A stretch of DNA of 64,000 nt from Luteimonas chenhongjianii (GCF_002327105.1 NZ_CP023406.1:992001-1056000), one strand, 5' to 3'; shown: positions 35,624 to 43,421, numbered from the stretch's first letter. Numbers and translations are program-made. Notes: generated by a model from the letters alone, not told the origin.

Positions 35624-37774
35624 ATGAGTACGGTGCGCCTCGCGGCGGTGAAGCAGGAACCCGGCCCGCAGATCCCGATGCAGCCCGCGTCGGCCGACAT
35701 CTGGGACAAGAAGTACCGCCTGAAGTCCAAGCAGGGCGTGGCCGTGGATGCCGACATCGACGGCACCTACCAGCGCGTGGCCAGGGCGCTTGCCGAGGCC
35801 GAGGCCACTCCCGACAAACAGCGCCACTGGAACGAGCGTTTCCTGTGGGCACTGCGCCGCGGGGCGATTCCCGCAGGCCGCATCACCTCCAACGCCGGTG
35901 CGCTGGAACACAAGCCGGCCACCAGCACGATCAACTGCACGGTCTCGGGCACGATCGTCGATTCGATGGATGGCATCCTCGAGAAGGTCCACGAGGCCGG
36001 TCTCACCCTCAAGGCCGGCTGCGGCATCGGCTACGAGTTCTCCACGCTGCGGCCGCGCGGCGCGTTCGTCGCCGGCGCCGGCGCCTACACCTCCGGTCCG
36101 ATGTCCTTCATGGATATCTACGACAAGATGTGTTTCACCGTCAGTTCCGCCGGCGGCCGCCGCGGCGCGCAGATGGGCACCTTCGATGTCAGCCATCCCG
36201 ACGTGCGCGATTTCATCCGCGCCAAGCGCGAGGACGGCCGGCTGCGCCAGTTCAATCTCTCGCTGCTGATCACCGACGGCTTCATGCAGGCCGTCGAGGA
36301 CGACGCGGACTGGCCGCTGGTGTTTCCGTTGGCCGAGGCCGAGGCGCACGAAGTGGACCTCGCCGATCCCGACCAGGTGATCTGGCGTGATTGGCCGCAG
36401 ACGGCGGGCTACGTGAGCCGCGACGACGGCCTCGTCGCCTGCAAGGTCTACGGCAAGGTCCGTGCGCGGCACCTGTGGGACATGATCATGGTCTCGACCT
36501 ATGACTACGCCGAGCCGGGTTTCATCCTCATCGACCGCGTCAACGAGATGAACAACAACTGGTGGTGCGAGACCATCCGCGCGACCAATCCCTGCGGCGA
36601 ACAGCCGCTGCCGCCCTACGGCGCCTGCCTCCTCGGCTCGGTCAACCTCACCAAGTTCGTGCGCGAGCCCTTCACCGACGGCGCGTGGTTCGACTGGGAG
36701 GAATACAAGGAAGTCGTGCGGGTGTTCACCCGCATGCTCGACAACGTGGTCGAGATCAACGGTCTGCCGCTGCAGAAGCAGCGCGAGGAGATCATGCGCA
36801 AGCGCCGCCACGGCATGGGCTTCCTGGGTCTGGGCAGCACCATGACCATGTTGCGCATGCGCTATGGCGAAGCGGACTCCTGCGAGTTCACCGAGCGTGT
36901 CGCGCGCGAGATGGCGGTGGCCGGCTGGGAAACAGGCCTGTCGCTGGCGCAGGAGAAGGGTTCGGCGCCGATCATGGAGGAGCGCTTCGTGGTGACCCCG
37001 GCGATGCTGCGGCTGCGCCCGGAAATGGCCGCCGACGGCTGGCAGCCGGGGCAGGAGATTCCCGGCAAGGTGCTGCACGCGAAGTACTCGCGCTACATGC
37101 AGAAGATCGCCGAGGTCGCGCCCGAACTTGTCGACCAGTTGGCCGAAGCCGGCGCGCGCTTCACCCACCACAGCTCGATCGCGCCCACCGGTACGATCTC
37201 GCTGTCGCTGGCCAACAACGCGTCCAACGGCATCGAGCCCTCGTTCGCCCACCACTACAGCCGCAACATCATCCGCGAAGGCAAGAAGTCCAAGGAGAAG
37301 GTGGACGTCTTCTCGTTCGAACTGCTGGCCTACCGCGAGCTGGTGAACCCGAAGGCCATGCCGTACTCGGAAGAACCCGATGCACAGCTGCCGGATTACT
37401 TCATCGCCGCCGACGACATCACGCCCAAGGCGCATGTCGACGTGCAGGCGGCCGCGCAGAAGTGGGTGGACAGCTCGATCTCCAAGACCGCGAACGTGCC
37501 GACGGACTACCCGTACGAGGACTTCAAGGACATCTACCGCTACGCCCACCAGCAGGGCCTCAAGGGCTGCACCACGTTCCGCTTCAACCCTGCCGCGTTC
37601 CAGGGTGTTCTGGTCAAGGAAGCGGATCTGGAGAACACCATGTACCGCTTCGAACTCGACGACGGCAGCGTGGTGGAGGTCAAGGGCAACGAACAGATCG
37701 AATACGACGGCGAGATGCACACCGCGGCCAACCTGTTCGATGCGCTGAAAGAAGGCTATTACGGCAAGTTCTGA
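35624..37774 (+). CDS. nrdJ: Class II (adenosylcobalamin-dependent) ribonucleotide reductase, large part NrdJa
   Basis: 716 residues. It makes deoxyribonucleotides using a radical from coenzyme B12. Active-site features: TINCTVSGT with the first redox cysteine, NPCGEQPLPPYGACLLGSVN with the radical cysteine and catalytic Asn/Glu, PTGTISLSLANNASNGIEP and a distal GCTTFRFN. The chain stops after the barrel and lacks the TSCPD region and C-terminal cysteine tail. Those are supplied by the separate gene at 38760, as in the split NrdJa/NrdJb enzymes of Pseudomonas. The ATG at 35624 follows a good ribosome site; a GTG at 35585 is less likely. Confidence 0.94.
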   Translation: MSTVRLAAVKQEPGPQIPMQPASADIWDKKYRLKSKQGVAVDADIDGTYQRVARALAEAEATPDKQRHWNERFLWALRRGAIPAGRITSNAGALEHKPATSTINCTVSGTIVDSMDGILEKVHEAGLTLKAGCGIGYEFSTLRPRGAFVAGAGAYTSGPMSFMDIYDKMCFTVSSAGGRRGAQMGTFDVSHPDVRDFIRAKREDGRLRQFNLSLLITDGFMQAVEDDADWPLVFPLAEAEAHEVDLADPDQVIWRDWPQTAGYVSRDDGLVACKVYGKVRARHLWDMIMVSTYDYAEPGFILIDRVNEMNNNWWCETIRATNPCGEQPLPPYGACLLGSVNLTKFVREPFTDGAWFDWEEYKEVVRVFTRMLDNVVEINGLPLQKQREEIMRKRRHGMGFLGLGSTMTMLRMRYGEADSCEFTERVAREMAVAGWETGLSLAQEKGSAPIMEERFVVTPAMLRLRPEMAADGWQPGQEIPGKVLHAKYSRYMQKIAEVAPELVDQLAEAGARFTHHSSIAPTGTISLSLANNASNGIEPSFAHHYSRNIIREGKKSKEKVDVFSFELLAYRELVNPKAMPYSEEPDAQLPDYFIAADDITPKAHVDVQAAAQKWVDSSISKTANVPTDYPYEDFKDIYRYAHQQGLKGCTTFRFNPAAFQGVLVKEADLENTMYRFELDDGSVVEVKGNEQIEYDGEMHTAANLFDALKEGYYGKF

Positions 37775-37784
37775 GCGTCCCGGC

Positions 37785-37805
37785 GCACGGGCATCGGGCC
37801 CGTGC
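37785..37805 (+). terminator. Hairpin after nrdJa
   Basis: An 8-bp perfect stem (GCACGGGC / GCCCGTGC) with a 5-base loop, 10 bases after the stop. There is no T tract, so it may only slow polymerase or stabilise the upstream message. Confidence 0.35.
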
Positions 37806-37907
37806 GTGCGTGCCTGCGCAGGTGTCCTGTCGCCCAGTGCACAACGCCCGCGATACATTTTTGCCGCGCCGCAAGCAGCGCTTCCATCACTGACGAGGAC
37901 TTCTGAC

Positions 37908-38639
37908 ATGCGCAACGACAAAGGCGTCGCCGATACCCTGGTGAACGCGGCAGGCGATGTGGCCGACAAGGCCAGGGACGTCGTGAAGACGGTCAAGCAG
38001 CGCTCGAACGGCGTGGTGCAGTCGGCAAAGCAGCGTGCACAGGTCGCAGAGCAGACCGTGGCCAGCGGCGCAGCCAGGGCCCGCCAGCGCGTGGCCAAGG
38101 CGGGCGAAGCGGTGAGCAAGCGCGTCGCCGCGGTGAAGCAGAAGCTCGAGGCGGCGAAAGCCGCCGCGGTCGACGAGATCGCAGCGCTCAAGCGCAAGGG
38201 CGCCGGCGCGCGCAGCCCCGGTAAGGTTGCCAAGACCGTAAAGGTCGCCAGGCCTGCGCCCGACGCCGCCGCCCGCAAGACCCTCGCGGTCACCGCGAAG
38301 ACCCCGACCATGGCCAGGAAGGCCGTGACGCGCCAGAGCAGTGCCGCGAAGGTTGCCGCAAAGAAAGTGGCGAAGAAGGCGGTCACGGCTCCAGTGAAGG
38401 CGCCGGTCGCGAAGAAGGCCGCTGCAAAAAGTCCTGCCGGCGAGAGTCCCGCCACCAAGAACACTGCCAGCAAGAGCGCTGCCAGCAAGAGCACCGCCAG
38501 CAAGAGTGCCGCCGGCGCACCCGGCACCCGGCAGGCCGCACTTGCGAAGAAGGCCGCAGCCAAGGCGCCCGGCAAGGTCGCCAGGCTCGTGCCCCCGGCC
38601 AAGAAGACCGCCGCCAAGCGCGCTGCCGCAAAGCCCTGA
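37908..38639 (+). CDS. Histone H1-like Lys/Ala-rich protein
   Basis: 243 residues. The N-terminal third is a long amphipathic helix-like stretch (LVNAAGDVADKARDVV, then KQRAQVAEQTV) similar to apolipoprotein/LEA-type helices. The rest is dominated by Lys, Ala, Ser and Pro with AAKK, KKAV and TASKSAASKS repeats, as in eukaryotic H1 tails and bacterial H1-like DNA-binding proteins (AlgP/HctB type). It should be very basic and bind nucleic acid non-specifically. It lies between the two halves of the B12-dependent reductase, 133 bases after NrdJa and 120 before NrdJb. Function is inferred from composition only. Confidence 0.8.
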   Translation: MRNDKGVADTLVNAAGDVADKARDVVKTVKQRSNGVVQSAKQRAQVAEQTVASGAARARQRVAKAGEAVSKRVAAVKQKLEAAKAAAVDEIAALKRKGAGARSPGKVAKTVKVARPAPDAAARKTLAVTAKTPTMARKAVTRQSSAAKVAAKKVAKKAVTAPVKAPVAKKAAAKSPAGESPATKNTASKSAASKSTASKSAAGAPGTRQAALAKKAAAKAPGKVARLVPPAKKTAAKRAAAKP

Positions 38640-38647
38640 CCCGACTT

Positions 38648-38687
38648 CAGCCCTCTCCCTTTGGGAGAGGGGTAGGGGTGAGGGCTG
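38648..38687 (+). repeat. REP-like palindromic repeat (GAGAGGG type)
   Basis: A compact element: CCCTCTCCC-TTT-GGGAGAGGG hairpin (38651-38671) followed by GTAGGGGTGAGGGCTG. The outer CAGCCCTC and GAGGGCTG also pair, so two alternative folds exist. Elements with this look are dispersed in Xanthomonadaceae genomes between genes. It sits between the H1-like gene and nrdJb. Confidence 0.75.
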
Positions 38688-38759
38688 CCCTTTGCCCTGC
38701 CCCAACGTTCAACACGCCCACACCAACCAAGCTCGACAACACCCGCCCAGGACCCGCCC

Positions 38760-39572
38760 ATGGCCGTCAAGATCGATCGCAAGATCACCGGATACGCCGT
38801 CGTCAAACCCGATGACAAGCCCGTCGAAGGCGCGGCCGTGCCCCGCGAGACCGTGGCGGCGGAACTGCCCAAGGCGGATGTCATCCAGATGCACGAGCGC
38901 ATCGAGCGCCCGGACGTGCTGATCGGCAGCACCTACAAGATCAAATCCCCGCTGGTCGAGCACGCCATGTACGTGACCATCAACGACATCGTGCTCAATG
39001 CCGGCTCCGAGCACGAACAGCGCCGCCCGTTCGAGATCTTCATCAACTCCAAGTCGATGGACCACTTCCAGTGGATCGTCGCGCTCACGCGCATCATGTC
39101 CGCCGTGTTCCGCAAGGGCGGCGACGTGACCTTCCTGGTGGAAGAGATGAAGGCCGTGTTCGACCCCAAGGGCGGCTACTTCAAGGCCGGTGGCGTGTAC
39201 ATGCCCTCGCTGGTGGCCGAGCTGGGCTCGATCATCGAGGACCACCTCAAGTCGATCGGCATGATGCACGACCCGGAAATGTCCGATGCCCAGAAGGCCC
39301 TGATCGCCGAGAAGCGCAAGCAGTACGAAGAGCGCTCAAAAAAAAACGCTGACGTGAGCTCCCCTTCTCCCGCTCCCGCGGGAGAAGGTGCCCGCAGGGC
39401 GGATGAGGGCGCTTCTGCTTCTGCCAGCCACCAGGAAGACATCGAAGTCACCGGCGACGGCACCAGCTTCCCGCCCAGCGCCAGCATGTGCCACAAGTGC
39501 AGCACCAAGGCGCTGGTGCTGATGGATGGGTGTGCGACTTGCTTGAACTGTGGGTATAGCAAGTGCGGTTGA
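38760..39572 (+). CDS. Class II ribonucleotide reductase, small C-terminal part NrdJb (TSCPD + zinc-finger-like tail)
   Basis: 270 residues. Residues about 30-190 match the TSCPD-type region of NrdJ (LIGSTYKIKSPLVEHAMYVT, DHFQWIVALTRIMSAVFRKGGD, GGVYMPSLVAELGSIIEDHL). The end is a cysteine cluster, MCHKCSTKALVLMDGC then CLNCGYSKCG, that should carry the redox-active pair and may bind zinc. Between these parts, about residues 195-225 form a Ser/Pro/Ala-rich linker encoded by a repeat element (see 39363-39410) directly after nine A (39338-39346). It completes the NrdJa enzyme encoded about 1 kb upstream. Confidence 0.88.
   Translation: MAVKIDRKITGYAVVKPDDKPVEGAAVPRETVAAELPKADVIQMHERIERPDVLIGSTYKIKSPLVEHAMYVTINDIVLNAGSEHEQRRPFEIFINSKSMDHFQWIVALTRIMSAVFRKGGDVTFLVEEMKAVFDPKGGYFKAGGVYMPSLVAELGSIIEDHLKSIGMMHDPEMSDAQKALIAEKRKQYEERSKKNADVSSPSPAPAGEGARRADEGASASASHQEDIEVTGDGTSFPPSASMCHKCSTKALVLMDGCATCLNCGYSKCG
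39338..39346 (+). other. Run of nine A inside nrdJb
   Basis: A9 tract encoding Lys-Lys-Asn in a region that is otherwise strongly GC-rich. Such runs can cause polymerase slippage and phase or transcriptional variation; here it lies just before the linker and the cysteine tail. Confidence 0.6.
39363..39410 (+). repeat. REP-like repeat inserted in-frame in nrdJb
   Basis: Hairpin CCTTCTCCCG (39363-39372) / CGGGAGAAGG (39379-39388), followed by a second small stem GCCC-GCA-GGGC (39390-39400) and GGATGAGGGC. It matches the common Xanthomonadaceae intergenic element of this shape but here is translated (about SPSPAPAGEGARRADEGA) without breaking the frame. Confidence 0.8.
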
Positions 39573-39590
39573 TCGATTAATCTCGCGGTC

Positions 39591-40415
39591 ATGACTATCC
39601 ACCACTACACGAGTGTCGAAGCACTCCGATGCATCATCAAATCTAGAAAGTTGCGCTTCACTAGGCTTGATAAATTCGATGATCTGTTGGAGGGGCAGAT
39701 TCATGCTGGGATTGAGTTTGGGGCCCAGTTCTTTGGAAGTTGCTGGGTCAGAAATCCCGACGAAGACCTAGTTCAGTGGAAGATTTATGGCGATTCTATG
39801 AAGGGGGTTCGGATATCACTACCAGACGACCCCTTCAATCAGCACATTCTGGATGGGAAATATGAAGTGCCGGGGACGGCTGCCCACTGGGAATTCGACC
39901 GAGTAGCAGCTCCGTTTACTCTTGATGAAATTATTGGGGATGGATACTTCCTATTCCCCACTGTTTTCGTAGAGAATGCCGGTTCATTTCTGAGGGACGT
40001 AACTTACGTTGCGGATGTGGGTCAGGCGTACCGCGAGCGAATCTCAGCAGCCGAGGGGACAGTAACGATTAATGGCGGCGCGTCCGATTTGGCATACATC
40101 AAATGGGATCGATGGGCATTTCAGAAGGAATGTCGCTTTGTTCTCCAAGCTTTTCGGGGAGTCCCCGGCGGCAAGAAAAATGAGCGCTTCGGTGATGAGT
40201 ATTTGAGAATGGTCCGGGGCGGATCGATTTTCAAACAAGGGCTTGGCACTGAATATCTTTACCTTCGATTACGTGATGACGCCATTAGGCAACTAGTGGT
40301 AACACTAGGGCCGACGGCTAGTGACGGTGATAAGGAGGGAGTTAGGGCTTTTTTGGCCGCACATGCACCTGATGTTCGCGTTATGGAAAGTTGTTTTCTT
40401 GGTGCTGTTCGTTAA
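39591..40415 (+). CDS. DUF2971 family protein, AT-rich, probably acquired
   Basis: 274 residues. Starts MTIHHYTSVEALRCIIKSRK, followed by LRFTRLDKFDDLLEG, which fits the DUF2971 pattern (HYTS...L..I....L..T....FnD..E). A central WDRWAFQKECRFVLQ also fits. Family function is unknown. Codon use is plainly different from every neighbour, with many A/T third positions, which suggests recent transfer. It begins 18 bases after nrdJb, and a motif array and the aidB duplication follow. A role in defence or a toxin-like role is possible by analogy with island genes but has no direct support here. Confidence 0.75.
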   Translation: MTIHHYTSVEALRCIIKSRKLRFTRLDKFDDLLEGQIHAGIEFGAQFFGSCWVRNPDEDLVQWKIYGDSMKGVRISLPDDPFNQHILDGKYEVPGTAAHWEFDRVAAPFTLDEIIGDGYFLFPTVFVENAGSFLRDVTYVADVGQAYRERISAAEGTVTINGGASDLAYIKWDRWAFQKECRFVLQAFRGVPGGKKNERFGDEYLRMVRGGSIFKQGLGTEYLYLRLRDDAIRQLVVTLGPTASDGDKEGVRAFLAAHAPDVRVMESCFLGAVR

Positions 40416-40470
40416 TTATAAAAATGCAGCCAGCGTAGTCTGGATAAGCGAAGCGCATCCGGAAACGATA

Positions 40471-40535
40471 GCGGGGTCAGGTTCACTTTTCGAGGCGAGC
40501 TGGCGGGGGCTAACGGTGTTAGGTCCGCTTATGGA
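40471..40535 (+). repeat. Degenerate 24-bp motif pair 1
   Basis: Two related motifs in the same orientation: 40471-40494 (GGGGTCAGGTTCACTTTTCG core) and 40512-40535 (CGGTGTTAGGTCCGCTTATG core), 41 bases apart start to start. Confidence 0.65.
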
Positions 40536-40621
40536 CGTGGTAATTGGCGGCTTGCAACACAAGGAAGGTTTGAGAGCTGCGAGAGAACGGGGGCAGGTGT
40601 GCTTTCGAAGGGAGCTGGGCT

Positions 40622-40677
40622 AATGGTGCCAGGTCCGCTTATTGCCGCCGGATAACGGTGCCGCGTTCACTTCGCGG
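40622..40677 (+). repeat. Degenerate 24-bp motif pair 2, before truncated aidB
   Basis: Motifs at 40622-40645 (TGGTGCCAGGTCCGCTTATT core) and 40654-40677 (CGGTGCCGCGTTCACTTCGC core), 32 bases apart. The pair sits just before the first aidB repeat and has the same position there as pair 3 before the second repeat. Confidence 0.65.
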
Positions 40678-40685
40678 CGGGATTC

Positions 40686-41493
40686 CAGGGCTCCGGGCAT
40701 TCCGGGGCCCTTTTTGTATGCGCGGCCGGCACGGGGTAACGTGCGCGCAGGCCTCCACGGAGCGGCGCGATGCAACCGGTGCGAACGCATGAGGTCGCCA
40801 ACCAGCCGCCGCCGTTCGGCGCGCGCGACCTGTGGAATGAGGACGCGGGGCTGCGCGAAGCGCTGGCGCGCGAGGGCGGTGGTGCGTTCGAGTCAACCGT
40901 CGCGGCCTATGGCGCGCGCGCGGGTGGCGAGCTGCTGACGCTGTCGCACGACGCGCATCGCGACCGCCCGCGCCTGCGTACCCACGATGCCGCCGGGCGG
41001 CGGATCGACACGGTCGAATTCCATCCCAACTACCACGCGATCATGCGGGCCGCGATCGGGCATGGCGTGGCCGGACTGTCGTGGGCGCGCCCGGTAGCCG
41101 GCGCGCATGTCGCGCGCGCGGCGCTGGCCTACCTGCACTATCAGGCCGAACCGGGCAGCAGCTGCCCACTGACCATGACCCATGCGGCGGTGCCCGTGCT
41201 CTTGCGCGAGCCGTCGCTGCGCGCCTGGGCCGATGGCGTGGCCGCATGCCGCTACGACCCCCGCGACGTGCCGGCGGCGGACAAGCGAGGCCTAACGCTT
41301 GGCATGGGCATGACCGAGAAGCAGGGCGGCAGCGACGTGCGCGCCAACACCACGCGCGCCACGCCACTGCCGGGCGGGGAGGCGTACGAACTGCGCGGGC
41401 ACAAGTGGTTCTTCTCCGCGCCGATGAGCGACGGCTTCCTGGTGCTGGCGCAGGCCCCCGGCGGACTGACCTGCCTGCTGCTGCCGCGGCGCC
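40686..41493 (+). repeat. Direct repeat copy 1 (terminator + 5' part of aidB)
   Basis: 808 bases matching 41566-42373 at an offset of 880 bases. By hand comparison I count 19 substitutions, none in the first 84 bases before the ATG. Confidence 0.95.
40688..40715 (+). terminator. Terminator-like hairpin, copy 1
   Basis: GGGCTCCGG / CCGGGGCCC stem (one G-T pair) with a 5-base loop and then TTTTT. It would end transcription coming from the nrdJ/DUF2971 side. Confidence 0.8.
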
Positions 41494-41501
41494 CGGCAGA
41501 G

Positions 41502-41558
41502 AACGGGGTCAGGTTCACTTTTCGAGGCACTGATAACGGTGCCAGGTTCACGTATCGG
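41502..41558 (+). repeat. Degenerate 24-bp motif pair 3, at the duplication junction
   Basis: Motifs at 41502-41525 (GGGGTCAGGTTCACTTTTCG core, same as 40471) and 41535-41558 (CGGTGCCAGGTTCACGTATC core), 33 bases apart, in the insert that separates the two aidB repeats. Confidence 0.7.
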
Positions 41559-41565
41559 CCAGATT

Positions 41566-42373
41566 CAGGGCTCCGGGCATTCCGGGGCCCTTTTTGTATG
41601 CGCGGCCGGCACGGGGTAACGTGCGCGCAGGCCTCCACGGAGCGGCGCGATGCAACCGGTGCGAACGCATGAGGTCGCCAACCAGCCGCCGCCGTTCGGC
41701 GCGCGCGACCTGTGGAATGAGGACGCGGGGCTGCGCGAAGCGCTGGCGCGCGAGGGCGGTGGTGCGTTCGAGTCAACCGTCGCGGCCTATGGCGCGCGCG
41801 CGGGTGGCGAGCTGCTGACGCTGTCGCACGAGGCGCATCGCGACCGCCCGCGCCTGCGCACCCACGATGCCGCCGGTCGGCGGATCGATACGGTCGAATT
41901 CCATCCCAACTACCACGCGATCATGCAGGCCGCGATCGGGCAGGGCGTGGCCGGGCTGTCGTGGGCGCGCCCGGTAGCCGGCGCGCATGTCTCGCGCGCG
42001 GCGCTGGCCTACCTGCACTACCAGGCCGAACCGGGCAGCAGCTGCCCGCTGACCATGACCCATGCGGCGGTGCCCGTACTCTTGCGCGAGCCGTCGATGC
42101 GCGCATGGGCCGATGGCGTGGCCGCGTGCCGCTACGACCCCCGCGACGTGCCGGCGGCGGACAAGCGAGGCCTGACGCTTGGCATGGGCATGACCGAGAA
42201 GCAGGGCGGCAGCGACGTGCGCGCCAACACCACGCGCGCGACGCCACTGCCCGGCGGGGAGGCGTACGAACTGCGCGGGCACAAGTGGTTCTTCTCCGCG
42301 CCGATGAGCGACGGCTTCCTGGTGCTGGCGCAGGCCCCCGGCGGGTTGACCTGCCTGCTGCTGCCGCGGCGCC
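41566..42373 (+). repeat. Direct repeat copy 2 (terminator + 5' part of intact aidB)
   Basis: The second 808-base copy. It continues without a break into the rest of aidB, so this is the functional locus and 40686-41493 is the extra copy. Confidence 0.95.
41568..41595 (+). terminator. Terminator-like hairpin, copy 2
   Basis: Identical to the hairpin at 40688-40715. It should insulate intact aidB from transcripts entering through the truncated copy. Confidence 0.8.
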
Positions 42374-43272
42374 TGCCCGATGGCGCGCTCAACGGCTTCC
42401 GGCTGATGCGGCTCAAGGACAAGCTCGGCGACTGGAGCAACGCCTCCTCCGAGATCGAGTTCGACGCCGCGCTGGCGTGGCGCGTGGGCGAGGAGGGGCG
42501 CGGCATCGCCACCATCCTCGGGATGGTGATGCTGACCCGCCTGGACTGCATGCTCGGTTCGGCCGGGCTGATGCGCATGGCGCTGTCGCAGGCGTTGCAC
42601 CACTGCCGCCACCGGCAGGCCTTTGGCCGGGCGCTGATCGACCAGCCGCTGATGCGCAACGTGCTGGCCGATCTGGCGGTCGAGGCGGAGGCGGCGCTGG
42701 CGCTGTCGATGCGCGTGGCCCGCGCGGTGGACGCGTCGCCGCGCGATCCGGCCGAGGCCGCGTTCGCGCGGGTGGCCACGGCAATCGGCAAGTTCTGGAT
42801 CTGCAAACGCGCGCCGGCCTTCGTCAACGAGGCGCAGGAATGCCTGGGCGGGGCCGGGTATGTCGAGGAATCGCTGCTGCCCCGGCTGTACCGGCAGGCG
42901 CCGCTCAATTCGATCTGGGAAGGCAGCGGCAACATCCAGTGCCTGGACGTGCTGCGCGCACTGTCGCGCGAGCCGGCCAGCCTGGCGGCGTTGCAGGAGG
43001 AACTGGCGCGTGCCGAAGGCCTGGACGCGGATTACGACCGCGCGCTCGCCCGGCTGCAGGTGGCGCTGGCCCGGAGCCATGACGAATCCCAGGCCCGTGC
43101 CCTGGTCATGCGCCTGGCCCTGCAGCTGCAGGCGGCAACGCTGCTGCAGGCCGGTTCCCCCGTGGCGGTGACCTTCTGCCGCAGCCGCCTGCGCGAAGGG
43201 CCATCGGCGGTGTACGGCGCGCTGGCCGAGGACACGCCGTTCGCGTCGCTGATCGAGCGCGCCGCCGGCTGA
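41650..43272 (+). CDS. aidB: AidB-type acyl-CoA dehydrogenase (alkylation response)
   Basis: 540 residues, the same length as E. coli AidB. Matching blocks in order: THEVANQPPP at the start, SSCPLTMTHAAVPVLL, LGMGMTEKQGGSDVRANTTR, GHKWFFSAPMSDGFLVLAQ, RLKDKLGDWSNASSEIEF, QAFGRALIDQPLMRNVL and LYRQAPLNSIWEGSGNIQCLDVLR. The C-terminal about 100 residues form the AidB-specific domain, which binds DNA in E. coli. It is a flavoprotein induced by methylating agents and thought to protect DNA; its enzymatic role is unsettled. A partial copy lies directly upstream (40770). Confidence 0.94.
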   Translation: MQPVRTHEVANQPPPFGARDLWNEDAGLREALAREGGGAFESTVAAYGARAGGELLTLSHEAHRDRPRLRTHDAAGRRIDTVEFHPNYHAIMQAAIGQGVAGLSWARPVAGAHVSRAALAYLHYQAEPGSSCPLTMTHAAVPVLLREPSMRAWADGVAACRYDPRDVPAADKRGLTLGMGMTEKQGGSDVRANTTRATPLPGGEAYELRGHKWFFSAPMSDGFLVLAQAPGGLTCLLLPRRLPDGALNGFRLMRLKDKLGDWSNASSEIEFDAALAWRVGEEGRGIATILGMVMLTRLDCMLGSAGLMRMALSQALHHCRHRQAFGRALIDQPLMRNVLADLAVEAEAALALSMRVARAVDASPRDPAEAAFARVATAIGKFWICKRAPAFVNEAQECLGGAGYVEESLLPRLYRQAPLNSIWEGSGNIQCLDVLRALSREPASLAALQEELARAEGLDADYDRALARLQVALARSHDESQARALVMRLALQLQAATLLQAGSPVAVTFCRSRLREGPSAVYGALAEDTPFASLIERAAG

Positions 43273-43421
43273 CCCGGGCCGCTCCGCGCGACGGACGGGC
43301 AGGCACTGTGTCCATCGCGCCGGCGATCGCCTGCGCAATGGCGCCCCCGCGACGAAGCCGGAGGCGCTGGCAGCGTGCGTCCTGCCTCGGGCGCTGGCCG
43401 GCGGATGCGCGAAGGCGTGGC

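Larger units (their letters stand above)
40416..40685. other. Gene-free stretch holding four degenerate motifs
   Basis: No gene is supported here. The only long frame (on +, starting inside the DUF2971 gene) is a shadow. The stretch carries motif copies at 40471, 40512, 40622 and 40654, described separately. Confidence 0.6.
40770..41672 (+). pseudogene. aidB: Truncated aidB copy (5' 241 codons, then unrelated tail)
   Basis: The first about 241 codons match the intact aidB at 41650, up to LLLPRR at 41493. After that the frame runs through a 72-base insert and then out of frame through the start of the second repeat, ending at 41672. The tail (PAENGVRFTFRGTDNG onward) is not acyl-CoA dehydrogenase sequence. 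The product would lack the second half of the beta domain and the whole C-terminal helical FAD domain, so it should be inactive. Of 19 base differences to the intact copy, about five change amino acids. Confidence 0.9.

Noticed and set aside
35231..38932. Minus-strand open frame of 1233 codons
   Set aside because: It runs antisense through nrdJa and the H1-like gene, with shadow composition and no family motif.
40321..40623. Plus-strand frame of 100 codons overlapping the end of the DUF2971 gene
   Set aside because: Out of frame with a supported gene, crosses the motif array, no ribosome site or family signal.
40471..41558. CRISPR-like array
   Set aside because: The motifs are degenerate, unevenly spaced and paired; no regular spacers and no cas genes.
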